Assembly (NCBI GenBank): GCA_023897205.1
Contig: JAHWDD010000006.1
Location: forward strand, 2,666,001 to 2,730,000
Reading direction: 5' to 3'
DNA: 64,000 nt
From: Exophiala sp. HKRS030
Taxonomy: Eukaryota > Ascomycota > Eurotiomycetes > Chaetothyriales > Herpotrichiellaceae
A program made the translations under genes and the position numbers. Numbering within the stretch: position 1 is the first letter of the stretch; each line of letters opens with the position of its first letter. This document shows, piece after piece, positions 1 through 11,900 of the stretch. A model generated the notes under the pieces. That model saw only the letters and a list, made by a program, of their open reading frames with translations. It was not told the DNA's origin and ran no database searches.

Positions 1-132
1 AGTCGTCCACTTCAACTTCATCGTCCTCCTGTACTTCACCCTTCCTTTTCGCCTTGGTCGATCTATCCGCCTTGACTCGACCTTCCATGTCTGGTCTTTT
101 CTGAAGTCTTCTGACTTCTTTCCCCTCCATCC

Positions 133-1686
133 ATGTCCCTCTCCAGGTCTCCGTCACCACTACCGAATGGAGGATGGACAACCAAGGGCTTGACTGATCG
201 CACCCCTACGCCGAACAGTCTTTACCACGGGGCTAACGGCTATGTCAATGGCGACGATCAATGGGCCGCTGCGAAGGCTAGGAGCGCTCAGGTCAGAGGA
301 TATCCGAGCATACAGACAAAAAACGAGGGCTTCTTTCAGCGCTCTCGCCGGAAAATCTCCACCCTCCCTGTCTTCAACAGTCCTTATACGCCTTTGTCAG
401 CCAATTGGAAAGATCCCGAGAAACTCGGCCGTAGCCGGTGGACTCCAAGAGGCGGAGGAAGCATGTCCAGGTTGAAGACATTCCTTGGGAATGTGCTGAG
501 AAAGTTCAAATTCCTCTTCATCATCTTGTCCATCGTTACGTTGACTACGCTCATAATGTCTCAGCTGAGTATGTCCGCGTGAACGATCGTATACAGTGCA
601 TGACCACCTTACTAACAAAAGAGCAGATGTACGTGGTCGATATCGCAGCAACTCTCGGTTTGGCGGTGGCAGTAAATTTGTCATCGTTCTTGGAGCCAAC
701 GAGGGTGGCGGTGTCATGGAATGGAAGGGTCCTAGGGAATGGGCTATTGAACGAGACAGTATCAAGAACAAAAGACGTTACGCCGATCGTTGGGGATACA
801 ATCTCGAGATCACCGATATGAGCACGAAAAAGAGATACGCCCACGAATGGAGGGAGAGTTGGGAGAAGGTTGATCTGGTTCGCAATGCCATGGCCAAATA
901 CCCGAAAGCTGAATGGTAGGCCAACCTAGACTCTTACTGCTGTCTACTATCCTAACGTTATTCTACAGGTTTTGGTGGCTTGATCTGAACACATTCATCA
1001 TGGAACCTTCCTATTCTCTCCAGTCGCATATCTTCAACAACCTTGCAAGCAATGTTTACCGTGACATTAATGTTTACAACCCTTTGAACATTACCCATCC
1101 TCCAGAGACTGAGTTTCTTGATCCTATCGCACGGTCTCCGACAGGCGATAATCTTACTTCATCGATTGATGTTGTCATCCCGCAAGACTGTGATGGTTTC
1201 AGCCTTGGATCCTTCTTTCTGAGACGATCACCTTTCACAGACAGACTTCTTGACATGTGGTGGGACCCAGTTCTCTACGAACAAAAACACATGGAATGGG
1301 AACACAAGGAACAGGATGCCCTCGAACATTTGTACGCATCACAGCCATACATGAGAACTCATTTTGGTTTCATTCCACAACGCAAAATTAATTCTTTTCC
1401 TCCTGGAGCTTGTGGAGGCGACAAAGCAAAAGATGGCACATTAGGGAGAACCACGCTTCTTGATTCCAGGTTCCATTATAATGAGGATGAACGCGACTTT
1501 CTCGTCAATATGGCCGGCTGTGAGTGGGGTCGTGATTGCTGGGCCGAGATGTATTCTTACCGCGAGCTGAGCAACAAGCTCAACATGTCACAATGGGGAA
1601 AAGCCAAAGATTCGCTGAAACAAGCATGGAAAACCTTGAAGGAATCAATACTGGGGCCTGAAAAGGAACTGGAAAAGACCCCTTAA
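133..1686 (+). CDS. MNN10: Golgi alpha-1,6-mannosyltransferase, GT34 (Mnn10-like)
   Basis: Likely subunit of the Golgi mannan polymerase complex that extends the alpha-1,6-mannose backbone of N-glycans. Three exons (133-568, 627-915, 969-1686) encode about 480 residues. Introns of 58 and 53 bases have gtatgt and gtaggc donors, with ttactaac and cctaac branch points. The protein has a disordered basic N-tail, one membrane anchor near residues 125-142 (type II Golgi topology), then the GT34 catalytic domain. Family hallmarks visible are FVIVLGANEGGGVMEWKG, KRYAHEWRESWEKVD, AEWFWWLDLN, VPQDCDGFSLGSFF, EHKEQDALEHLY and the C-terminal NMAGCEWGRDCW. The expected DxD metal site reads D-L-N here; I cannot tell from sequence alone whether this is normal for the Mnn10 branch. 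The start is the first ATG of an open frame leading straight into the anchor. Assignment to GT34 is firm; Mnn10 versus Mnn11 is inferred from the WWLD segment and tail. Confidence 0.88.
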
Positions 1687-2880
1687 TATGAGTGGACCAT
1701 CTCTCGTTTCACTCTTCGCACAATGCTTGCACAATGCTTGCACAACGCCAACCATGGTCGAGCTCCGGTCTTTCCTCACGACCTCCATTCCCAAACAATT
1801 GCTAGGGACTGACATCAGTTCGGGCTCTCTACACTAGTCCTCCATATAAGTGGAACTATTCCTTTGGTTCTGGTACGAGAGTCAGAACGGCGGTTGTGTT
1901 ATACCTGGACTAAAACACAACATCACCACGCTTTATCCCGGTCTGGGTTATTTTATATTTTCTATTCTAGATGGAGTTGCACAGGGACAAAATTGTCGGA
2001 CACTGTTGAGAGCGCCGGCGCAAACAGGATTACGATGCACACGACTTTCAGCAAGGACATTCTGCGTGGCGTGAAGCAGACTTACGCAGTCGATGGCAAC
2101 TGACTCTACAGCACTCAACGGTTCATGACACCGTGAAGTTTGTCTTTGGCCATTGAGTGTGTGGACTGGAATGGTTATGGATTACCGAAAAGCAAAATCG
2201 AATATTCAAGCGGCGCTAGTAACAATTACTCACCGCAATTTGTACTACCAAATGATCTCGGCGTTATGGGTAGGCCACGAGCCTTGGAGGTACGATAGAC
2301 GGGGTAGCGGGCATGCTGAGGATTAGCCTATGCTCAGACAGGCTCATAGAAGATGGGCATGAGATAATAATGCACCTAGATTTCCAATGTCACAAAGTGG
2401 GTTATTCAATGCGTATCATCATACTTCCTAGTACTACATCCTACATCCTACTCGACCTATTCATACCGGACATGAAGTCAACGCATGACATATGATATTT
2501 TCAGTGCCATGAATATCGCCCCAACAGAGATCCATCAAGTCATGCACCTCGTTACACAAGACTATGGCGTGCAGAACACCATTCCAAATAAATGGCATCT
2601 CCACGATCGGTTGGCAGCCACTCCCTTTCCCATCGGCTTCGCAGTGCCCTCCATATATGCACAACATGCTGGATCCGTGCACATCGACATCGACATCGAC
2701 GCGAACACATGCGCATGCGCATGCAGATGGATGCTGCATGTCGATCGCGATCGGCATCACACATCACACAACACAACGCGGTACAAAAAGAGCCCTTCGT
2801 TCTGCAATGCGAGATGCTTGCTGGCATTTCATACAAGGTCTAACGAACTACCTACCTACTTAGGTATGTAAGTGGGCTGC
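1687..2880. other. Intergenic spacer between MNN10 3' end and Mis18-like 3' end
   Basis: Separates two convergent genes. It contains a near-perfect 11-base direct duplication (cacaatgcttg) at about 1719-1742 and a short hexamer repeat listed separately. Several overlapping open frames near 2.46-2.87 kb occur in all frames of one low-complexity segment and show no family resemblance. I see no convincing gene. Confidence 0.6.
2681..2727. repeat. Simple repeat, ACATCG hexamer then ATGCGC units
   Basis: Three or more tandem ACATCG/CATCGA hexamers run into an alternating ATGCGC tract. The alternating purine-pyrimidine part could adopt Z-DNA. Its absence of stops creates several spurious open frames on both strands. 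Confidence 0.8.
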
Positions 2881-5472
2881 TCAGTCGTCCATGTCCATGG
2901 CTTGCTTGGCGAGTTGGTCTCGACGCCGCAATTCCGCCTGTCTCCCCTTCTTCCGCGTGAGGACGCCGACTTCGTGGCCTTGCTTGTTTTGTTTCGTTTG
3001 TGCGTCTGAGTTGTCGGTGGTGGCATTGGGTGTGCGGGTGCTTGATTCGTTGACGAGCGGAGCGAGGATTTGGGCGCTTGCGTCGTTGGGATTCTCTTGT
3101 TGTTGATCAGTCTGTGAGGAGTGTGATGTAGGCTGGTCTTCTGTCACTTCTTTTTCTCCCTGCGGAGGTGGAGGCTGGGTCGAATCAGAGGGACTTGGGA
3201 GATCGGTCGAAACCAACTCGGAAGCTAGTGAGGGCTGTGATGGTGACAGTGTTCCAATCCCTAGGCTGGCGAGTTTCAGTCGTTTGTTTTCTTCTCGCTT
3301 TTTAGCTCTGGCTGCCTCGATTATCTTGCGGTACTCTGGGTTGTTCTGCTTGTCTTTGCCAATCCATTCTTCAAGGCCCAATTCCATCAATTCGTGGTTC
3401 AGGATCTTTTCTGTGCTCTGGATTGAAGGCTTTGCTATCTTTTTCGGTCCTTCACGCCATTCTTGCTCCAACGTGGCGGGTGTGGTAACTGCAATATCAA
3501 AATCTTCGCGCCCTTTGTCATTAAAATCCACTCTTCGCGGCAATGTACGTCGTCTTGTGGTTGGTTCTGGGGCAAGACTTCTGCCACTGCGCTCTATTGC
3601 GGAGTCTGTGGCTCTCCTAGCGCTTGAGCGGGTGTGTACGCCCTGTCTTATGATGGCGGGTGAATTCTCGTCTTGAAGCAGAGGATCGATGACAGCAGAA
3701 GCATTATCAAAGTTAGGAGGCAGTTCTGAGCCTTCGATTTCTTGTCCTTCTTGAAGCAAATCATCTTGGGTAAGTTCAGAGAGGGGAGAGCTTTGTTCAA
3801 AGGTAGAGGTCACATGGTCAGACGTCTCTGTGACAGGTTCTGCTATTACGTCCATTTCATTGTCGCTAAACTCGATGTTACTGCCATTTGGTTGATCTGA
3901 GATTGCTGTATGGTCAGGCAGGTTGGCATCGAAGGTGTCATTTGCGGCGTCCTCATCACCTTGGTTGATCCTCTCTACCTCTGTCCGGGGGAGCTTATAT
4001 CTGCCGTTGGTAGTTAGATGTTTATCAGGAGTGTCAGATATTTGAGCATCTCTTGTTGTCTTGTGTAGTGACTTTGATCGGGTGACACGGGCGAACGGAC
4101 TTTCTGTGCCAGAACCAGGATTACGTAGATATGAGGTGCCTTGTAGGGGTAAATCAGGCGATTGCACCAGCAGAGCAGAAGAATCTATCTCCTGTGATGT
4201 TCGACTGCTTATATCCGAATTCTGGCTCGATTGAGGAGTTGGGATGGATGTGGACGGGGCCCGGCGACGAGATGCAACTGGCACAACTGTTTCGGGAAGG
4301 GCTCTGTCCTGATGTTTCCTTGTTGTCACAACATCACTATTGCGTTTACGCTTGCCCAGTGATGTCTCAGATTCGGTATGTACCCCAGGCTTAGCGACTG
4401 GCGATGCCTTCGAGTGCAATTTAGCCTTCATGGCTTCGTTTTCAGCCCGGAGTGCTTCGATTTCGTGTAATCCTGATTGAGAGTTTTTCATGGCAGCGAC
4501 CATAAGTTCTAAACCACCAACAAAATCCGAATTGCCCAGAGGTCCGACTGGAGTAACATTGCTGCGTGTTTGCAAAGAGGAGACGGTATACTGAAGTTCC
4601 TCGACAATGCGCTTAAAAAGGTCTAGTTGATTCGAGAGTGTTTGTATCGTCATGTCATGCTGCTGTAACTGTTGACCTTGAGCGTCAATGAGTGATTCTT
4701 GAGATCTAAATCTCCGATCTATGTCTAATGCCGATGGAGGGAAGTGCTGCTCTGCGTCGTCGTAGTACTCATGGCGTAAGAAGGATCTTTCAGCAGGCGT
4801 GACAGAGCGCGAATAGGGATATGGTTGGAAATGGGGTGGATATGGCTGCGGGCTGTATAGGTGAGATCGCTTCTCAGATGAGGAGTATGGAGGTTGTTCA
4901 CTGCGGGATGGAGTTTGTGACCAACGTGGCACGGGCGGAAGACTTGGTCGTGGGAAGAGACTTTCTTCTCTGGTACTGGAGGTCGCCCGTATGGAAGGTT
5001 GTGATAAATCTCCACCATAACTAAAGATGGGATCTATCTTGTCTTTGGTATGGCCATTGGTGAGGTAGGTCTTGGAGGATTTGTAGAAATATTGGTTCCT
5101 ATGATCTGTCAGTGCTGTACGTAATGAGATTTCTGTAGAAGAACCAGAATCCAGAACTGACATCAGTTTTCTCTGTTCGGGAGTCGGAGTGGCTTTGCAA
5201 TACTGGCCCACGGAAGCAGAACATTTGGTGCAGAATACTTCAGCCATAGTGCAACCCTCGACTGCCTGTTGAGATACGCCACGAGGAACAATCTGAGTCT
5301 TTTGTCCAATTTCGGTGCCAAAATGTTGGCCTGAACGAGCTGGGCGCATGTAGGATGCAGTGAGGCGGATCCATTCGTTCTCGAAGATACCTAGTTGACT
5401 GGTGCATTGTGAGCAGTAGAGATTGACTGAATCAGTGGGGACCTGAGAACTGCGCCGAGAAAGGGTGGCCAT
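2881..5472 (-). CDS. Mis18/Yippee-type zinc-domain protein, possible centromere assembly factor
   Basis: A single-exon frame encodes 863 residues. The N-terminus carries a Mis18/Yippee-like zinc module: C20-x2-C23 (LYCSQCTSQLG) and C81-x2-C84 (FCTKCSASVGQYC), with a conserved-looking spacer and a YFYKSSKTYL strand after it. Mis18 proteins help load the centromeric histone CENP-A in fission yeast and animals, which suggests a kinetochore role here. The fission yeast protein is only about 190 residues, so this one has some 700 extra residues. They are mostly disordered Ser/Thr/Pro-rich sequence, with a predicted coiled coil near 250-355 and a basic helix near 718-740 (EYRKIIEAARAKKREENKR). The start ATG at 5472 lies just before the zinc module. 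It is divergent from the threonine aldolase gene across 518 bases. The zinc domain is visible; the centromere role is inferred from family resemblance. An unrelated CxxC protein is the alternative. Confidence 0.6.
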   Translation of the reverse strand: MATLSRRSSQVPTDSVNLYCSQCTSQLGIFENEWIRLTASYMRPARSGQHFGTEIGQKTQIVPRGVSQQAVEGCTMAEVFCTKCSASVGQYCKATPTPEQRKLMSVLDSGSSTEISLRTALTDHRNQYFYKSSKTYLTNGHTKDKIDPIFSYGGDLSQPSIRATSSTREESLFPRPSLPPVPRWSQTPSRSEQPPYSSSEKRSHLYSPQPYPPHFQPYPYSRSVTPAERSFLRHEYYDDAEQHFPPSALDIDRRFRSQESLIDAQGQQLQQHDMTIQTLSNQLDLFKRIVEELQYTVSSLQTRSNVTPVGPLGNSDFVGGLELMVAAMKNSQSGLHEIEALRAENEAMKAKLHSKASPVAKPGVHTESETSLGKRKRNSDVVTTRKHQDRALPETVVPVASRRRAPSTSIPTPQSSQNSDISSRTSQEIDSSALLVQSPDLPLQGTSYLRNPGSGTESPFARVTRSKSLHKTTRDAQISDTPDKHLTTNGRYKLPRTEVERINQGDEDAANDTFDANLPDHTAISDQPNGSNIEFSDNEMDVIAEPVTETSDHVTSTFEQSSPLSELTQDDLLQEGQEIEGSELPPNFDNASAVIDPLLQDENSPAIIRQGVHTRSSARRATDSAIERSGRSLAPEPTTRRRTLPRRVDFNDKGREDFDIAVTTPATLEQEWREGPKKIAKPSIQSTEKILNHELMELGLEEWIGKDKQNNPEYRKIIEAARAKKREENKRLKLASLGIGTLSPSQPSLASELVSTDLPSPSDSTQPPPPQGEKEVTEDQPTSHSSQTDQQQENPNDASAQILAPLVNESSTRTPNATTDNSDAQTKQNKQGHEVGVLTRKKGRQAELRRRDQLAKQAMDMDD

Positions 5473-5990
5473 GATGACGGCGTTGTTCGATTCTGGGGAT
5501 ATTTCGAATATTCAGTCAATGGCGACGGCGACGAAGCCGAGGGGGTCGCGAGGGTTGTGCTGCGATCTAGAGACTAAGCCCTAAGCCGTGAGAAGAGGGT
5601 GAAATGAGGGTCGAATTCAAAACCGCGAACGCGTGTAACTAGTGCTGGCGTTTGTGGACGCGACTGCCAAGACCCTTAGGCGCGCTGCAACCACTTCTGA
5701 GAATGTGCGGCAGGGCGAAGGTGTCGAAGGTCCAGAATCCTGACAAGCAGACACTGTTTGTACCAACTCCGGACTACTCCGTCTACGATTAATAATTTCA
5801 AGGGTGAGAGTAGAAGGTTCGTGGGATGTACCCAGTAAAGCCCATCTCTCCAACTGATTAGGAACGACACCGAAGACGAGACGTTAAGATCGACCTATTC
5901 TAGAAGTTCTTGTTTCCGGTACCTTGAACCTTGAGCGAAGTGCGCCTTATAACATGAAAACGTTCACCTACCATTTTCTATGAACTTCCA
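5473..5990. promoter_or_regulatory. Shared divergent promoter region, Mis18-like / threonine aldolase
   Basis: The 518 bases between the two start codons must hold both promoters. No specific element stands out, and no credible gene is present. Confidence 0.5.
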
Positions 5991-7256
5991 ATGGGTATGC
6001 TCTCTCTGAGGTCACACCGTATCTGGACATCTAGGACTCAGGGACTCTTAAGGCCATTGCTCACTTCCCGTGAGACTTCAATTCTTAAACACAGCAACAA
6101 CAGAACTTTCAGCTCATTGCACCCCAAAATGACTGTGAGTGGTTCTATCGGCGCCACCAATGGCTCTGCCGCCTCTCACAACAAAATCAATGCCTGGCAA
6201 CAACCTGGTCCTGCTGCCTATGACTTTCGGAGTGATGTGGTGACCACTCCAACGCCTTCCATGCTCGAGGCAATTACAAATGCAACTTTACTTGACGATG
6301 TCTTCCTAGAAGACCCAACAACCACGGACCTAGAATCCTACATCGCCGCGATCACCGGGCATGAGGCCGCCTTGCTTGTCATGTCAGGAACTATGGGAAA
6401 TCAGGTGGCATTGCGCACCCATCTCACGCAACCACCACATTCCGTCCTTTGCGACATCCGAGGGCACATCGTCAAATACGAAGCGGGTGGCGTTTCATCC
6501 CTGTCCAATGCAATGACCATTCCTATTCACCCATCCAATGATCACCATCTCACCCTCGAAGATATCAAGAAACACGCCATAATCTCTGACGATGTACACG
6601 CCTGTCCAACGCGAGTCATATCCCTGGAGAACACCCTTGACGGCACAGTCATGCCGTTATCGGAGGTCAAACGCATCGCTGCCTTCGCCCGCGCTAACTC
6701 AATCAAACTTCATCTTGACGGTGCTCGCATTTGGGAAGCCGTTGCTGCCGATGCTGGCTCATTGCCCGACTTCACCACCCTCTTCGACAGTGTCAGTCTC
6801 TGCTTCTCCAAAGGCCTCGGCGCTCCGATTGGCAGTATTATCGTCGGCTCAAAACCCTTCATCGCCCATGCACGAAGAATTCGAAAAATGATTGGTGGCG
6901 GAACACGTCAGGCAGGTGTTATCAGTGCCGCAGCACGTGTCGCTGTTGATGAAACCTTTGGTCATGGTCCAAACGGTGAAGGAGGCAAGCTTCGCGCATC
7001 CCACGCTCGTGCACGAGAGATCGCCAATACCTGGACTAGCAAAGGTGGACTTCTGGCCAAACCTGTAGAAACAAACATGGTATGGCTTGATATCGAGCAT
7101 TACGGTCTTTCAACAACTGAATTCGCTCAAGTTGCTGCCACAGAAGGCATCAAGGCTTCTGGAGGGCGATTGGTCATCCATTATCAGATCAGTGATGAAG
7201 GCGTGTCAAAGCTACTCAAAGTCATGGACAAAGTATTGGCGAGGTCAAAGACTTGA
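5991..7256 (+). CDS. GLY1: L-threonine/L-allo-threonine aldolase (Gly1 family)
   Basis: PLP-dependent enzyme that cleaves threonine or allo-threonine to glycine and acetaldehyde, a glycine source. The uninterrupted frame encodes 421 residues of fold type I. Visible motifs are DFRSDVVTTPT at the domain start, the MSGTMGNQVAL turn, LHLDGARIWEA (the aspartate that contacts PLP), and SLCFSKGLGAPIGS, whose K274 should form the Schiff base, followed by GGGTRQAG. The first 46 residues are rich in Arg/Ser and lack acidic residues, resembling a mitochondrial presequence. A second in-frame ATG at 6129 would give the cytosolic length usual for Gly1, so dual targeting by alternative starts is possible but is my inference. 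No introns or frame breaks. Confidence 0.93.
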   Translation: MGMLSLRSHRIWTSRTQGLLRPLLTSRETSILKHSNNRTFSSLHPKMTVSGSIGATNGSAASHNKINAWQQPGPAAYDFRSDVVTTPTPSMLEAITNATLLDDVFLEDPTTTDLESYIAAITGHEAALLVMSGTMGNQVALRTHLTQPPHSVLCDIRGHIVKYEAGGVSSLSNAMTIPIHPSNDHHLTLEDIKKHAIISDDVHACPTRVISLENTLDGTVMPLSEVKRIAAFARANSIKLHLDGARIWEAVAADAGSLPDFTTLFDSVSLCFSKGLGAPIGSIIVGSKPFIAHARRIRKMIGGGTRQAGVISAAARVAVDETFGHGPNGEGGKLRASHARAREIANTWTSKGGLLAKPVETNMVWLDIEHYGLSTTEFAQVAATEGIKASGGRLVIHYQISDEGVSKLLKVMDKVLARSKT

Positions 7257-8945
7257 ACATATCACTAAATATTGTGAGACGATTGGAAGCCCTAAATGTT
7301 AACGAAAGAGCATAATCATTGCACCATTTAGATATCGCAACCCGATAGACCCAGCTAGAATGTAGCACGATTTCTTCGACAGGCTCACTTGTGCTCAGCA
7401 TTCGAGACGAAATGACTGCCGAGATGTTACCACAAGCCTGGATCAAGTACACAAGGAGCAGCAAACAAACAAAACCCATTGAAGAATCGCGATTCACCCT
7501 GAGAGCTAAACTCCGAAGCAACTCATCTGTCCACATAAAGACTCGTTAGAGTCCGTTGACGCAACCGTTGTGTACTACAATCTACGAGCCTGTAGAGTCA
7601 ATCCATTGGGCAGGAGTTTTCTCCAGGCCAGGACCCGCGCTACCGCGACAACGACGCTCCGAGCGCGGAATATCTATCATCTTCTGCGTGAGTTGGTGGG
7701 TATCTGACTTAGGCAAGTGTGTCCTTATCCTCCTTCAAAGGGGTCGAGGAGGCTCACTGCTGTACTGGGGAAGCTGGACAGAAATCTCCTAGTTTACAAG
7801 ACGAAGGTCGCGAATCTATTAGTCGACTTGAGGCAAGTAGAGAGAAACGGAGACGAAATGGTCGTGTTCAGGCCAAGGGAAATTATGGGAATCTTCTCAT
7901 TGCTGTGCCGCGGGCCACTTCTGAAGTGAAGAGCGGAGGCTAGGTTGACTAACTAGACAAGGCGCCTTTGCAGGAAAGGTAGGTTAGGTACATTGGGTAC
8001 GTCTGCTGTAACGTGACGACTTAGACACGCCCGCTGGCTGCTTTTGGTCAAGAAACTATCTTGCGGCCAGATTTGTGCTATCTCGGTGGTGTTGCTCTCT
8101 GCCAACAAATATCATCTTGTGCCCATCCACTGTGAGGGGTCTGGTCGTCCGACGTAGTTCGGCAGGTGGATCAAGAGGATAAAGTGCGTGCAAAAGACCC
8201 AAGCAAGAGTAACTAGGCATTCGGAACTTCATGCATACTTTGCATGCACCCTGTGGCTGCGATCTTGACCCTTTCCTTGCTCGATCTCTAGTGTTCCAAT
8301 GTACCCAGCGCGCGTCAGGTTGATATCCAACGGTAAGCCCCATCGATGGGCAATGTGTGATGAATTCTTTGCAGGCCATCACTTCCATCCTTCACAGTCG
8401 TAAAAAGAAGTGTCATCTTGCGTCCAAGTTGCCAGGTTTGTAGCTCCACTGGCCGGCCCAGGAGACTGAGCTTGAGCAGGACACGTGATGCGAGTACTGA
8501 ACAGAAGTAAATGCTAGTCTCTGGAGCGAGTGCGCAAATTTTCTGCGACTAATAAAGCACATTGCTCACATTCAACGGCCCGTCTTCAACAAGAACGGCA
8601 ATTCGAAGCTATAACGGTAGCCGAGTTCAAGAATGCGCTCTGCACAATCCTGCTCGGTCGATGAGGAAAAGAAGTAGAAGAACAAGAGCGGCTCTGGCTC
8701 TAGGAATTCTCAACATGGAGAGGAAAGAGAAAAGTAAATTTTTTGATATGCGTCATGAGCTCGTATCATTTGAAGTGTTTGAACCGTTCCATGAGATGGT
8801 TTTTTTCGCATTCCCAAAAGTTTATGCTTGATCCTTCGGACGCCTGCCAGAAGCATATCATTGATTTTGGAAACATTATGTGATTCTCATCCATAGACGA
8901 GATGCTTGTTGTTGCTCGTAGGAAGTGGATGAATTTGTTGACGTG
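7257..8945. other. Intergenic region between convergent GLY1 and LRG1
   Basis: 1.7 kb between two 3' ends. Coding-like fragments on the + strand around 7.58-7.94 kb do not join into a gene with acceptable splice sites. TAGGTA-type short motifs occur near 7980. No RNA gene or repeat family recognised. Confidence 0.5.
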
Positions 8946-11900
8946 TCATCCGGCAATTCCTAATTGACCCGGCTTCTGTTGGTAACTCTGCCGTCCACCT
9001 TGGGCCGCAGTTTGACTTCCTCCACTCCCAGAACTACCAGCTCTGTTTCGAGCATATGGACTATTTGGCGCGCTGTAGGCAAAGTCGGCCTGCGGACCGG
9101 CCAAGTTCTGTTGCTGCACAGGTCTGACAGAACTCTGCTTTTGCCAAGCGTTGGCTTGATATGGGTCTACATCAATTCTTGTTGCCACCGGACCTCCTGT
9201 TGAATTTGTAGCCGATGCTGGACTACGGACTGGTGCATCTGCCGCTTGAACAGGTTGTCGCTGTATCTGGCCTTTAGCAATATGTCCATATCTCGACAGA
9301 ATTTCTTTCGTTGTCAGCTCAGCCGGACCATTGTGAAGTCCTGTGTCTGTCAAAATCGACTGCAAGTCTTCGGGTACCTAGAGCAGATTAGTCTTGCCAT
9401 AAAATAAACACGGAACAGTCAACGAACCTGGCAAAAATAGTCATTAAATTCAATCAACAAGTCCACCGCTTCGATGGCCAGGAAGCTCTCGTCCACCTGA
9501 GGTAGTGGTTGCTTTGCATTCGGTGCTTTTTCCTTTGCATAAAGAATATTAGGTGCCATAACTGTAGCAAGGTTATGAATGTCCATTTTGCTTCCGGACT
9601 CCTCATCGACCTGCGAGAATGATGATGCCCACTTGAGAAAGGAGAACAATACTTCCATCGTGTCACGATGACTCTTTGGCATCAAGCAACACGTCAGGTG
9701 AAGCACTCTTCTCCTGCGCTCCGGGTCCGTTATTTTCTGGGAAGTGATAAATAATTTTTGCAGCTTGAATGTCAAGAGTGGTTCTGGCATTTCTCTCAAA
9801 AACTTCTTGAGCAGAGCCGCAACCTGAACTGGGTTGTCTCGACTCAGATCTGGTGACTGATTTGCATCAATGGAATCTGCAGATTCTTTAAGACGTTTGA
9901 TGTTGCCATTTTTTCGGAAAACTCCCTCCACTGACATGTCCATTTGTTTCATCGCGGAGATGCAGTCGTCGACGATTGCAGGTACTCTAAGAGCTCCTGG
10001 GCCAACACCGTTTGTAGATTCGGCGCCTTCCCGTTCCACAAGAGTCTCCAACGGAATTCCAAAGATTCCCTTCTTCTTTGTTTTTCCATCATTTCGAAGA
10101 GCACGACTGACCTTGCCCCAGAAGGTTGGTTTTCTGGTTTCGATCAAGCCAAGTAGATCTTCTAGAGTGTATTGGTCTTCTAAAAGCGGTTGCATGGAAA
10201 GCACAGCAACATGGCGCACAATGAAGTATTCCAACGCAGACAATTCGGAAAACCAGCGCTTGGTTCGCAAAGGGTTCGGCTCTCCTGATAAGAGATCATT
10301 TCCACCAGAAGCAGTACGTGAATGCCCATTGACCAGTCTCGGTTCATTCCCTCTGTGGCCGATGAGATTGGTACCGGCATGACGGAAAGCATTCGGGCGC
10401 TGCTCTTTGGCTTGCTCCGCCGCCACAATTCTCGGAATATCGTCGAGTGTTAGCCCATCTTGATTGCCAAATGTGAGTTCAGGCCTTAGCCTTCCATCAA
10501 GATCTCGCTCTTCTACGATCTGAAAACCCCCACGGTTCCGTGAATCGTGAGCATCCGATGATGTTGGCCGTGTAGCACCCGCACCATAGAGAACGGTCGA
10601 CTCACGAGCCTTTTTAAAGGTGGTTGAAAGCGTGCGTTCGTTTCTTGTTGACCTCAGTCGTTTCATTTCGCCCACGGTCTGTTCAAGTGAAGATTCCTGC
10701 TGGCTGGACGTGCCTGCATAAGAGCGTGACCTCGATCCCATCTTCTGATGCGATGTAGTTTGTTCGCCAGTCGGAGAGACTCGATGGCCTTCGGTTGTGT
10801 TGTAGGGTGTTAGATTGGGGTCGTCAGAGGTATGTGGCAGAGTACCACCGGACTTGAGAACCTCAAGCAACCGCGCCAATGCCACTCGTAACAAGAAGAC
10901 GTACTGTTGCAACTTCGTGACGTGCGAGAAACCAGATACAGCATTTTGTGAACGGCGGCCATGTTCAGCACAATACGCCTTCTCTTCTCGTTCATTGTAA
11001 AGAGCATTCGACAAGTCACTGGTGAGATCTCGCTGGCACACACTGCAGAGCAGATGGGAGGGTTTGGCATGCCACCGGCGACCATAGAACATAACACAGG
11101 CATCGTCGATAGGCTCGAAACATTGGGCGCAGCAATCAGACTCTTGACTTGCCAGTCCTGCTACACTTTCTGACAGGTCGAGTGATTTCATTTCTTGCTC
11201 TTTAATGGTTTCGAGATCAGCTAGCTCGTCCAAGAAGGCGTGCAAGCCTTCTGCTGATCCACGTTCACGTTCCAATTTTAAGGCACCTTGGAGACCAATG
11301 CGAATGAGGAGTTTGAGGTAGTGAGCGAGTCCAGTGACCAAAGACAGTAACTCCTGCGTCACCCCTAGCTTGCGGACACCTGTCTCCTGTGTCTTAGACA
11401 GGAGTGTGAAAAAAGCGACGACCTTTTTGCAGAGCAGTTTGGCCTCTCGTCCATATGCCAATTCCTTGAGGTTAGCGGCGAGGACCAGGCTGGCCAGAGT
11501 GTCTATCGCGCCAAAAAGTATGTCAACGTGCCAGATGAATTTCCTCGCAACGATGACACCATCCACATAGACGCCGTTACTGACATGGAGTAACATGTCA
11601 GATATACACGAGGCGGACGATTCTTCGAATGTGGACAAAGTACTCCAGATCCGATAAACCTTCTCTTCCATCTTCTCCTCATCCTCCTTGATGGCTTCTC
11701 GTTGATCAACAGTGACTGCTGCATTGATGTCGGGATAAGTGGGAAGCTGGCCATTTTGTGACAGTCGTACATTCCAGAATTTATGAATCATATAGCACTC
11801 GGGATGCCAATGCTGATTTTGCCCGTTTCGAAAAATCTCAACAAATTGTTTGAGGATTGCCGTTTGACAGCCATTGCAACGTTGAGCAAAATGGGTGGAA

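Noticed and set aside
2461..2871. Overlapping open frames on both strands
   Set aside because: They arise from the stop-poor ACATCG/ATGCGC repeat, and all frames are open together.
7556..7945. Coding-like + strand segments between GLY1 and LRG1
   Set aside because: The segments sit in different frames, the only introns joining them leave early stops or are too short, and there is no recognisable family.
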